Positions 9,648-19,626 are shown, numbered from the stretch's first letter. The stretch: 64,000 bases of DNA from Polychytrium aggregatum (GCF_025602895.1 NW_026516220.1:682001-746000), one strand, 5' to 3'. A program made the numbers and translations. Notes: generated by a model from the letters alone, not told the origin.

Positions 9648-11134
9648 TCACCTTGTTCGTCCGACTTAAGCCTCCCTTGACCAAGCGACTGAGAAACATG
9701 AGTCACGACCAAAGATGGCTCCCCAAACCAAATGTTTGGCCTTTCCAGATTAAATTCATATCTTCCCTTTGGAAAAAAGCTTATAAGCAAAAGTTGCTGT
9801 GAAGGTATATTTGACTTTATCACGGGTAACGACTGAAATAAATCTTGACTTTGAACCCACTCTCGCAATCGTCTGCCCCACATTTCCACAATGTCCCGAA
9901 AGCCTTCGTGTCTCAAGAAGATCATTGCACTTGATCTCATCATCCTTCGGAGCTGTGTGGTCACGGACAGCCTTGAATCCCCAGGCTTCTGAACAGTGAA
10001 ATCTGGCAATACCTTCCAGCGATTCTCGGCCATCCGACTGGCGTCACCACCTACAAAATGTCAGATTCATCGAGTCGATGAAATAATGGGACATTTCTTC
10101 TCATTCGGACAAACACAGCAAAGTCAAATCATATCACAGGCGTGTTCAAGTGGGTCAAATCATTTCTCTGAGTGAGGTAGATGCATGGAGTGGGTGGACA
10201 CAATAGTGGCAGCGAGCCGCTACAGTTGCAGGCACTACAGATCAGAGCCAGATATACCTGGTATGAGGGCGGAAGACGCAGGGCAAAGAGGAATCTCAAA
10301 TGAACTGATCAGTATCGGTTTTCACCGCAGTTCGAGCATATATCTTGGCCTCTCCTCCGGATCGAGAAGACATTTTCCATCGACAATCCACCATCCCTCC
10401 CGTTGGAGTGACCAGTTCCAAAAATGGGACACGCTCATTCAGCTCGACCCCGATTCGACAGAAAGATTCCGATCCCGCCACGTGGATGCCAGCGGGTGGA
10501 CAACGATGCTGATCTGACCGAGGCCGTGTTTTGGGGCAGTTTTCCCACGTGGGACTGCCACGGCTTTCTTTGGCTCCCAGGCAAATCCGATGACCTTCTC
10601 TTGTCCGCCTTGCGTCCTTGTGTTTCACTGTAGTCGCTTACTTTGTTTCATTTCCAACCACTCAGTGAAGCCCTCCCGTGTTTGGGTGTTACAACGATGG
10701 AGTTGCGGGAGTCATATGGCTACACACACCGCTCCGTTCGAATTGGCAAGGAGCTGGACACACGCAAATTTGCTCCTTTGTTTCTGAAACAGTGTTGCCA
10801 TCTGCCAAATAGGGAAGTGTGTCTGAAACAGAGGTGGGACAATCTCTTTCCGACGCGCGTGGCCTCTGGCCATCCTTGTCACGAGTCGTTTTGTTCCTCC
10901 GATTCCTCATCAGCATACCTCGTTTAGGAGAAAGAGACATGCGCTGCAAGGAAATCTGCGACCCGAACAGGTCGTTTCACACCTTATAATCAGCAATTGA
11001 TTTCCAGGCCGAATCATCCACTTCCAACATCCAAGTTTTTCTATCTCGTCCCCATCTCTTTCCCATCTACTCGCCCTCTGCTGCGGCCTTCTGTTCACTC
11101 AAATTCGAGTAGATTCTTGAGGTCTTCGCCAATT
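9648..11134. other. Intergenic region B-C with a dispersed repeat copy and C promoter
   Basis: This 1.5-kb spacer holds, from left to right: the out-of-frame tail of B (to 9802), a copy of a dispersed repeat in minus orientation (about 10079-10290), a CACGTG E-box with flanking CACGTGGGACTGCCA at 10546-10560 that recurs before D, CGCAAATTTG at 10763-10772, and TATAAT at 10985-10990, 145 nt before the ATG of C. A 204-codon minus-strand frame covers 10033-9419 but overlaps gene B and has no recognisable motif, so I do not call it. Confidence 0.5.
10079..10290 (-). repeat. Dispersed ~210-bp repeat, copy 1
   Basis: Read on the minus strand, this segment aligns along its whole length with 61927-62140 on the plus strand. 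Shared blocks include TTTGCCCTGCGTCTT, GCGGCTCGCTG, CCACTCCATGCA, TTGACCCACTTG, GTGATATGAT and TGTTTGTCCGAATGAGA, with scattered mismatches between them. I saw no coding potential, target-site duplication or terminal repeat. It could be a MITE, a solo LTR or a SINE-like element. Confidence 0.75.
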
Positions 11135-13392
11135 ATGAACACGTTTCTGAGCCACCCAAGTCTGGACAAATCACTCCCCCGCGTCCCAGCCGATGCAGAT
11201 GCTTATCATATTGAGCTCGTCAGTACCGAAAACTTACATTCGGTTGGCAGTGGAAGTTGGAATAAAGGAATTCCAGCTCCTGGAAATGCACCGCATTTGC
11301 CTTCGGACTCCCAGGAAATTTCCATTGACATCGACAGCGTGACCCATGACCAAGACTTTTATGAGGAAGTTGCCGATAAGATATTGCCAGCGGAGCCACC
11401 TCTACAGCATACAATCCTCGTCCTTGGGGAAACTGGCGTTGGCAAATCGACCCTGATCAACGCGCTTGCCAATTACCTCACTTTCGACAAGATCACCGAA
11501 ATCGTACAAAGTGAGGTGTTAACCTTGATTCCGACGTGCTTCTTCCTCTATGACGTCGATACTGATCAAGAAATTGAGATTACCTCAAATAGGCTTGCTG
11601 TGACTGGTTTCGATCCAGGTGAGTTAAAGCTGCGAAGGAAAGTTGGCAAATTGAGCATTCCACGAGATTGAACACGTGAGAGTATGAGGTGACTTTGATC
11701 CGACGCTCGAATTTGGCGAACTTACAAAGAGTTCGATCATTGATTTCATTTAATCTGGCTCCAGTCGAAGATGATCGCCACATGAATGCGGCGAACAACG
11801 AGAAACATACTATCGGTACCTCTTCCACACAGCATCCCAGAACATATGGGTTCAGTTCATCCCTCTCGTCGGGCCGCCGAGTGATATGCCGAATCATCGA
11901 CACTCCTGGAATGGGCGACACTCGTGGTATCGATCAAGACAAGAAGAATATGGATCTCATCATCAAGTACATCGCAGACTATCCCGAGATCAACGGCATC
12001 CTCATGCTGTTGAAGCCAAACAACAGTCGGCTCACTACCTGGTTCCGCTTCTGCATCAAAGAGCTTCTCAAGAGTTTGCACAAGGACTGTGTCAAGAACA
12101 TCATTTTCATGTTCACCAATGCCAGAAGCACCCTCTATCGACCCGGCGACACCATGCCTGCTTTGAAGAAGCTACTTGGAGAGGTGAAGCGTGACTCGGG
12201 CGTCGATATCCCTGTCAACAAGAGTAATCTTTTCATGGTCGACAACGAGGCCTATCGATACCTCCTTGCGAGAGGCAAGGTTCACTTCACTGAGGATGAG
12301 GAGAGCGACTTTCACAACTCATGGAAGAAGTCATCCGAAACATGCCAAAGGCTTTTAGACACCATTGCCGATATCGAGAGCCACAATCCTGAGAAAACCA
12401 TCGTCCTGTACAAGGCACGGGAAAAAGTCTTGGAACTTTGCAAACCCATCGTCGATGTTGGTTCGTCCATCACCAAAAATACCAGAGCCCTGTCGAGCCA
12501 AGTTGAGGCACTAGGTTCAAGCGAAAGCACAGCAGAAAATCTCCGCAGTACTCTCAAAGTCAACTATACTTACGCCGACAAGGAGTACCTTTCCCACAAT
12601 GTTTTAGTTTGCTCGCATCAAGACTGCAGCAAGCACACCAAAGATGAGAATGGACGAAATGTGACCGACCATGTAACCAAGTGTTCCGAGCCTCATTACT
12701 TAGCAAACTCTCGCATCGGGATGGTTGGCGATCCGTTGCTTCAGAATTCATCAATGTTCTATGAGCGAAACTGCAGGTATTGCGGCCACAGCTTCACCTA
12801 CCACCTTCAAATCAACTGGAGGATAGTGTATAGAACGAAGCAAATCATGAACAGACACGCAACAAGCCAAATCAACAACGAGACCGAAGTCGGTCGCAAG
12901 CTACAAATCTCCATACAGGCTCTCAAGTACAACATCTCCCGCCTCAATCGTGAAGAAGAGCGCTTGATAGGAAGTGCCTCCATATATGCCTCCTTTGTCA
13001 AAGAAAATGGCATCATACTCTTCAATGATGCGATTGTTGAATACCTCAACCATCTTATTGACGAGGCGAAGAGCTCAAGCGCAGAGGTCTCTCATGCATC
13101 ATACGGAGGGACGAGTCCCCTTCAAAGACTGAGCGATCTCAAGCAGATATATGAAAGCGAGAAAAAGGTCATCCTTGGTGCACTTGCCAAGCACACCGGC
13201 CCCATTCCAACACAAGAGGAGATGAAGAAGGCCTTAGGCTTGATTCCACCCGAACCCCCGCGAATCGACATATCCCCACCAACTACTTTCACGTCAAGCA
13301 ACAAATTTGAAGTCACTACTCCTTGTCTAAGGGTATTCTTTATCTTTTTTGCGGGTATGATTTTTTTGATCGTCTTCTCCGCGAGTCGCTAG
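11135..13392 (+). CDS. Large GTPase C, tail-anchored
   Basis: Two exons, 11135-11618 and 11765-13392, give 703 aa. The intron (GTGAGT..CCAG, phase 1) is at the same place as in the paralogs. The N-terminus has about 90 residues before the P-loop GETGVGKST (98-106), followed by IDTPGMGD, the TLYRPGDT region, a Cys/His module and coiled coils. The Cys/His module is eroded: the KCHEHCYL of B reads KCSEPHYL here, and a later Cys position is replaced. The last 22 residues (about 682-703) form a hydrophobic helix, VFFIFFAGMIFLIVF, followed by SASR and the stop, which is a classical C-terminal tail anchor. The protein should therefore sit on an internal membrane with its G domain in the cytosol. The middle of the G domain is a gene-conversion copy shared with B. 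Confidence 0.88.
11886..12341 (+). repeat. 456-bp block identical to 8114-8569 (gene-conversion tract in GTPase C)
   Basis: This is the partner of the identical block in GTPase B, in direct orientation 3772 bp downstream. Both edges fall inside coding sequence where the two genes otherwise differ at many positions. Confidence 0.95.
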
Positions 13393-14489
13393 ACAAATCC
13401 CCGATTCAGCTGGCATCAACTTCTTCCATTCAGTTTGCCATTTCTTGGTTGTCCAGTTCAAGTTTCTTCCCTGGTCGATATTGCAACCAACCTGGCTCAA
13501 CTTCAAGCATTTGATACATCGTCACCATATGGTTCTTGAGATCGAAGGGTACATTTCGGATAATCCTTCCTTCATATCCCAGTTTCCAATCGCTCATGCA
13601 TTATTTCCACAATTCATCAAAGCATGGCCAAACTTGAATCAGCAATATGATACTCTACCAAGTCATCCCCCTCGATGCCGAGCAAGGTTGCAAGCGCCCT
13701 CATATTGTTTACGATCAAATTTCACTGAAAGACATTCTCATTCTCTTGCCGCTACGGTTTGGGCTTGGCAAACTGGTGGCAGTGTTGAGTAAACGCTTCC
13801 AAAAACAAAATCAATAAAATAGAGTCGGGAACCTGGCCGAGCGGGTCGTTGCTTTCCTGTTGGGTGAGAGGTATTGACAAATGATGGATTGGCACGGGCA
13901 GCTGGTGGATGTATGGTATTAGATTGCTCTCTCCACCTCACCTTGAATAATCGATATGTAGGCCAGCGAATTGTGCACCTAAGGAGGATACTGGACCGTC
14001 AAGTTTGTTGTGCGGTCAGAGGATGGCACCCAATAAGGCGTGGGCCACGTGCACCTTGGTTTCAGTGCGGTCGCCCATGGCGCCAAATTTGGAACTGCGT
14101 GCCGCAGTCGGTGATACACATCACAAGGTCAATGAGTCAGTTTTTCCTGTTGTCAGACCCTTTCGAGTTGCACGGGTGACCAAGCCCGATTGGTTCGGAT
14201 GCACGTGGGGACTGCCAGGCCAACGTGTCTTGCCCACCCTTCCCCCCCCCAGGTCCGAGGCTGCGGTCGAGCTCTGGCCCTTCCAACGATCCGAACTAGT
14301 CAAACTCGATCCACCCCATATACCGCCAGCGGATCCATCCAATTAATCAATCCATTGCTCAAGTCAGAGTGCACCAGAGTTTCATAAACATCTCGGAAGC
14401 CCCAGTGGCACCATCGATATATATTCCTCTCGTTCTTCTTGTGTACCGAACTGGATCTCTTCATTATTCCTCCATTGACTATCTCCGTG
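13393..14489. other. Intergenic region C-D with D promoter and a possible decayed minus-strand coding fragment
   Basis: The right part looks like a promoter for D: CACGTG at 14046-14051, CCAAATTTGG at 14083-14092, CACGTGGGGACTGCCA at 14202-14217 and TATATA near 14417, about 70 nt before the ATG. On the minus strand, 13710-13430 reads as protein-like pieces in two frames (a NNMRALATLLGIEGDDL piece, then DWKLGYEGRII through ELDNQEMAN and a stop), separated by stops. This may be a pseudogene remnant of unknown family. Confidence 0.4.
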
Positions 14490-16422
14490 ATGAAAAAAGC
14501 GGATGGGCATAAGCCTTCATCTGTTGATATTATTGAAAATTACGTAGCTGCTGGTCGGGGAGACGTCCCAAACCATGATGGCAACGTGAAGCAGCTCACC
14601 ATCCTGCTTCTGGGCGAAACGGGAGTTGGCAAATCAGCTCTGATCAACTCCTTGGCTAACTATTTGACATACGAAGATCTTGAAGCAGCCGAACGAAGCG
14701 GCGCCCTGACACTCATTCCTACCAAGTTTACCCAATTCGACAACGAGATGGGAGAGGAGGTCAAGATTCAATCGAAGCAGCTTGCACTTTACAACGGAGG
14801 CACTGGTATGTATTGAACAGCTAAAGACGGTCGCGCCGGTGGAATCCCGCCACCGAGGCGGCTAACTTTTTATGTTACTTGAATCCCAAGGCAAGGTTCA
14901 TGATAATGAGAAAATAGTGCCTGGCCAATCTTCGACCCAGAGTTCGCGGACTTATGTTTTCCAGGCGAAATTACTTGGCGAACAGCCTATCCAGGTCAAG
15001 ATTATCGACACTCCGGGCTTTGCGGATATCCGTGGAATGCAAAAGGACAAATCAAACATGGATTTCATTACCTCATATCTGTCAAACTACCCTGTGATAG
15101 ACGGCGTTGTGTTCCTGATGAAATCAAACACCAATCGTCTCAATGTCTGGTTTCGTCCTTGCATCAAAGTTCTCTTTTCGAAGTTCCCAACATTGAGCAC
15201 CAAGTGTATCATGTTCATGTTCACACATGCTCGAAGTACACTTTTTCGACCTGGCGAATCCTTACAGACATTAAAATTGCTAATTGACCGGATTCGGGAA
15301 GATAATATTGCAGATATGGCAATTACGAATGAGAACTTGTTCATGGTGGACAATGAGGCACATCGCTATCTCCTCGCCCGAGAGCAGGTTCGGTTTTTTG
15401 AAGATGAAGAGAATCACTTTGCAAATTCATGGGACCGTTCTGCTGAAAATTGCCAGAGACTTATCCGCAAGCTTGCCGGTGTGCCTTGGGACAGCCGACA
15501 CCAGTCTCCACCGAGGTACAAGATTCGACGTGTCCTCGAAGAACTCCACAGGGCTATGGTTGATGTTGCAATATCAACAGTGACCGATGCTCGCTTAATT
15601 CAGCACCATATGTCAGCTTTGGCGTCCAAACAAGTGGATGTTGGTGAGCTGAAAAATTCTCTCCATATAACAAGCTTGAAGACAGTTCGAAGAAAGCTCC
15701 CATACCCGATCTTGGTCTGCACCCATGAAAATTGCATCGAAAGCATACAATGTGAAGACGGACGATCAATTACTGATTACGTGACTCGATGTCAAGTTCC
15801 GTGCTACATCAAAGAACAGCCGAGTCATCTGTCGACAACTCCTTCCCTTCGAAACTGTCCCTCGATGCGGCTGGGAACCTGCCGAAAGTGCTCTCATGAC
15901 CACACTCATCATTTGCCTATTGATTGGGAAATTGGATACCAACACTGCGAGATGGTAGACAATCGGGTTCAGCAGCAGATAGTAGCGGCTGAAGAAACAA
16001 ATGCCACCATTCAAATGCAGATCCAATCACAACGCGACACACTCGAACAACTTGAATTCGAGCAGCTTGATATCGTGAAGATATTTGCATCCTTCGCCGC
16101 CTTTTTGCAAGTCTGCAGTCCTCAGCCTTCAACAGATGTATTCCGAAACCTCCTCGATAGTCGCCTCAAAACGGAGAGAGAATCCACGGCGATAGAATAT
16201 CGTCAGCTGAAAACTGATGAGTCCAGAGTCGCGATACTTGACAAATGGATAGAAAATTATGATGATCAGAAGAATATCATTCTTGAAGGTATGTCCAGCC
16301 AGCCTGCTTGGAAAACGAAGTCGGAGAATGTCGTGATCCAGATGGGCAAGCTTTACAAACTCAAACACAGCGGATCTCAGTTCAAGGCGCTTGCGTATAA
16401 TCCAATGTTCGATGTTGTGTGA
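14490..16422 (+). CDS. Large GTPase D
   Basis: Two exons, 14490-14805 and 14891-16422, give 615 aa. The intron has a GTATGT donor, a GCTAAC branch site and an AAG acceptor, phase 1, at the conserved paralog position. G1 is GETGVGKSA (42-50), with Ala replacing the final Thr. G3 reads IDTPGFADIRG, so the second Gly-Asp of DTPGMGD is changed. The G4 region is FTHARSTLFRPGES. The Cys/His module is well kept (CTHENC, CQVPC, CRKCSHDHTHH between about 15715 and 15915), followed by coiled coils. There is no tail anchor. It is the most diverged of the three plus-strand copies and shows no long identical block with them. I chose the ATG at 14490 because it follows a TATA box at the expected distance. 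Confidence 0.86.
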
Positions 16423-16501
16423 ACTGGGAATACGACGTAAATGAATCCGGTTGGGGTTTGGATTTTCAGGAAAGTAGGTCTAGAACGACCCTGTATCTGG
16501 C
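16423..16501. other. Short spacer between GTPase D and the LINE remnant
   Basis: No gene is seen. A T-run at about 16502-16514 (an A-run on the minus strand) marks a possible 3' tail of the LINE remnant to its right. Confidence 0.35.
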
Positions 16502-16644
16502 CTTTTTTTTTTTGTCAATAACGAAGAGTTTGAGTGTTCTCGCCACCAGCATCACTGATGCTCAAATAACAAAGGTTACAGAGAGTACATCCAGGCCTCG
16601 TATAGACATATCAACAGAGGGCAAGGCTATCCACATAGCAAGGG

Positions 16645-17099
16645 CAGTGCATTATGACGCTGATTTGGGCATGTGGCTTCCGTGCGTACCTCTCGATTGA
16701 CTTTACTGCGGTGGTGAACTCCTGCACCGTCGTAGAATGCGGTATGTAGAAGTTACCAATGTAGACGTTCGCCTTGTACCTCGTCCAGGTGTAGAGCCCG
16801 TTTTCATCCGTCTCGACAGCGTCGAGGTGATCCTCGTCGATCGTTGCACTGTTGAACACGAGTGCGATGCCGCCTCCGTGTCGGTCGGTTCGTCTCGACT
16901 CGTGGCATGTGATTCGCTCCAGTGGGTTTTGGCTGACAGGTTGCAGCTTGGTTTCCTGGATAGCGATGTAGTCGATGTTTAGGTCTTGCATGACTTCTTC
17001 GATGAGGTACTGTTTCTTGATTAGGCCATCGATGTTGAAGGATGCTACTGTGAGCGTGGCCAGTTCGCTCACTCCTTCTGCTGCGTCGGAACCATTCAT
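16645..17099 (-). pseudogene. LINE ORF2 fragment (apurinic endonuclease N-terminus only)
   Basis: It starts at ATG 17099-17097 and encodes VASFNIDGL with the conserved Asn, then AIQETKLQP, HGGGIALVF and YTWTRYKANVYIGNF, the first half of an exonuclease-endonuclease-phosphatase fold. Homology ends at AQISVIM, just before the GDFN block. The frame then runs through unrelated residues to a stop at 16611. The start codon overlaps the ORF1 stop in the string AATGA. The protein cannot be catalytic because His and Asp residues of the second half are absent. Confidence 0.85.
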
Positions 17100-19224
17100 T
17101 GGGAACCGACGATGGCTCCTCTGAGGACGGGGTCCCCTGCCACTCCTTCATGGTTTGGTTGGGAGTCCGGCACAAACTTCTCCAGTTCACTGGGGTTTGC
17201 CTGACGGCTGGCCCCCGGTGCTCGCTCCACTGCGGCGTCCAGGTCAATGGGCTGTTCCTGGATGGGGGGTGTGGGTTGGGGCTCCTGGGGTTCAACGTTA
17301 ACCAGTTCCCAGGAGATCGGCTTTCCCCTGAGGACTTCTCCAACGAGCCTGTCGAACTCCAGCCGGTGTACCCTCGGTACCCTCATCTGGACCATTCGGG
17401 CGGCCGCCGAGTCTCTGGCTCGTGCCGCTTGGATAGCCGATCGCTTGAGGAATCTTTGGAGGTGGGCCTTCTTCTCCTCCGCGGTCTTCCTGCTGGGGCC
17501 AGGCTGTGCCGGCTCGTACTGGTGAAGCTGGACGCACTTGAGCGGACGTCCAGCCATCTTCTTGGCGATCTCCGCCTCGTCCTTCTTGTCCCAGAGAAGG
17601 ATCTCCATGATGCGGTTTTCGCCGAAGTGAATATCGGCCATTTTGCGATCGTCGATGCCGCCCTTCCTGAGTGCCTTGCGTATGGTTGTCAGGGAGTTGG
17701 GCTCGATTCCCTTGAAGTACACAAACTTGGCGTTTGTCAGCTTCTTCTTGAGGTGGGGGTTGGTGAGGTCTTCGTTCTCGACCAGGCCGCTCACCATCTT
17801 GACCTTCTTGGGGTCCGGCTTGGCCGCGATCGAGGCAAGCCACAGTCTGGGTTGTTCTTGCTCAGGTTGGCGATCGATGAAGGCGCACTTCGCTCTGGCT
17901 TCCTTCTGGGTCTCTTTCTGGGCCTGTTTCTGGCTCCGTGCGGCCATTGCGTAGGACATCTTGCCCTCTGGTGCACCTCTGGCTGTCTGGGCTGGGGTTG
18001 CTTTGTTGCTGGAGGCTGCCGCCTTTTCGGTCCTCTCGCGAGCCATCAGGGTTTTGACTCCGTCGGTGAGGCTCTTCGTCTCTCGGGCGACGAGGTTGAG
18101 GACCGAGGTCGCCTTCTCATTCATACCCTCCCTCGCTTTGTCGTCCGTGATGAGGTCGATGATCTTCTCGCGGAGGACGTTCAGCTGGCCGAGGATCTGT
18201 CTGAGGGAGAGGGGGCTCTCCTCGGGCAGGGTGGGTGTCTTGCCGACAGCCGTTCGTTCCGACGGTGTGTTGGGCTGTTGCTGGGGCTGTCCCTGGGGCT
18301 GTTCCTGCGGTTTGGCGGCGGATTCTATCTCCTGGGTGGGCTGCTTCTGTTCCTCGGTGGGTTTGGCCTGTACTGAGTTGATCAGCCCAGCCGCTCGTGC
18401 AAAATCTCGTCGCTCCTTGGCGGTGTGGGCCTTCACGAAGTCTTCTGCCAACTTTTCGTTTCTGGTCATTTTGGCCCAGAAGCTCATAGCTGCTATTGCT
18501 TCGCCGCAATGCGGCTGTGCACATACGAGGTGGAAGCCTTGGCGGTCCAGCTTCCACTCTTCCTTGGGCGGGGTCTTGCATTTGGGGCAGGATACCGTCT
18601 TCTGGCAGGTTTCAAAGACAGCCTTCCAGATGGCCGGGGTGACGTCCTTGGTCTGGACATACTGGGCGGCCTGTTTACGCTTCTGAAGGTCGTCGCCTGC
18701 GGTTCTCCATCGGTCTTCAAAGGAGGGATGGGTTGAGGCTTTTCCCCTCTTGCCGGAAGCCCGGGCCGTTCTTGCTTGGCGGCCTGGGTTGCCGCTGGTC
18801 GCTGCGGGTGCTTCTGCGTCTTGGGTGTCCTGCGCAGGAGGGAGGCTGTGGAGACCCAGTCCAGCTGCTTGCTCGGTGGTCGTTTCTTCGCTGGGGCCTT
18901 GGAGAGGGAGGTGAGGGGGCTGCTCCTCACCTCTGGGTCTGTTGGGGGTTGGGGTGGGAGATCTTGGGTCCTCGGCCTCCTCGTCCGAGCCGTCTGCGTC
19001 AGACGTGGGGTCTTGACCAGCCTGGATGTGTTGCCACCACTGCCTGAGGCGATCGATGAGGACGGCTCTGGTTCCTGTTTGCTCGAGGCCTCGCTCAAGG
19101 CATGCGCTTCCTGGAGTGGTTCTAGCTTCAGACCCTTGAGGCCTTTGGGGAGGGTGGTTGGACGCTCCGTGGGCGGTGCGTCGTTCCTGGAGGAGGATGC
19201 CACTGGTGGATCTACAGCTGGCAT
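17096..19224 (-). pseudogene. LINE ORF1 (gag-like, SAP and zinc-knuckle regions) with apparent frameshift
   Basis: ORF1 proteins of fungal LINEs bind the element RNA. Starting at ATG 19224, the frame gives MPAVDPPVAS and then LKGLKLEPLQEA. The natural continuation CLERGLEQTGTRAVLIDRL, which completes a SAP-type helix-turn-helix, lies in another frame. The switch is at about 19110-19101, so an indel has broken the gene, or the ORF needs frameshifting. Downstream the second frame is open to TGA at 17098-17096. It contains a four-Cys zinc-ribbon-like motif (CPKCKTPP, then CAQPHC), Pro/Gln-rich linkers and a possible RRM-like fold (FVYFKGIEPN through EILLWDKKDEAEI). The open frame extends upstream of 19224 to 19492, but that part looks like low-complexity noise. 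Confidence 0.75.
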
Positions 19225-19626
19225 GGCTCCGTCGGGTTGAGGGGACAGTTGGTCTATGACCAGTCCCTTCTAGCGGGGAGGGGTCGTTGGAAGGTGTGTG
19301 GTTTACTGTCCGCTTCTGGCTCTCTCGAGATTCCCGAAAAACGAGATCAGGCGAAAGCTCTTCATGGCTGATGGGTATGGTGTTGAATGGATGGGCTGTT
19401 GGATGGATGGGCTGTTGGATGGATGAATGGATGAGGGGATGGAGCGCAAGGGCGATTGTCGATGGCTTGGCGGATCTGCTCATCCATTTCATTCATCCAA
19501 TCCACTCGCACATCGATCCACTCGCCCGTCGATCCACTCGCATCGATCCATCCAGCACCACTCTCCCCTCGTCTGCTGCCCATCCGCTCCGTCCCTGCTC
19601 GCAGCCGCTGCGACCGCTCGGCCACA
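19225..19626. repeat. GGATGGGCTGTT / GGATGGAT minisatellite and Mit_KHE1 upstream region
   Basis: A 12-bp unit close to GGATGGGCTGTT is repeated between about 19388 and 19422, then breaks up into GGATGGATGAAT-type units. A CATCGATCCACTCGC-type repeat follows at about 19513-19555. No gene is seen. The region must hold the promoter of the gene starting at 19627. Confidence 0.6.

Larger units (their letters stand above)
16502..19224 (-). mobile_element. Broken second LINE (ORF1 plus N-terminal part of ORF2 endonuclease)
   Basis: On the minus strand a gag-like ORF1 is followed by the start of an ORF2 whose endonuclease is clearly related to that of the LINE at 1-3041 (matching blocks around QET, GGG-ALVFN, YTWTRY and YIGNFYIPH). 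ORF2 stops matching at about 16650, directly before the expected GDFN catalytic block, so the remaining endonuclease and all of the reverse transcriptase are gone. An A-run on the minus strand at 16514-16502 could be the element's poly(A) tail, which would imply an internal deletion rather than a simple 3' loss. LINEs usually lose their 5' end, so this shape is unusual. Confidence 0.85.

Noticed and set aside
9419-10033. 204-codon minus-strand frame next to GTPase B
   Set aside because: It overlaps the B coding region, has no family features and borders a repeat.
17099-18376. 425-codon plus-strand frame
   Set aside because: Antisense to LINE ORF1; Leu/Gly-rich composition without motifs.
19225-19492. 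N-terminal extension of the LINE ORF1 frame
   Set aside because: The region is a minisatellite and promoter of the plus-strand gene; the true ORF1 start is at 19224 in another frame.
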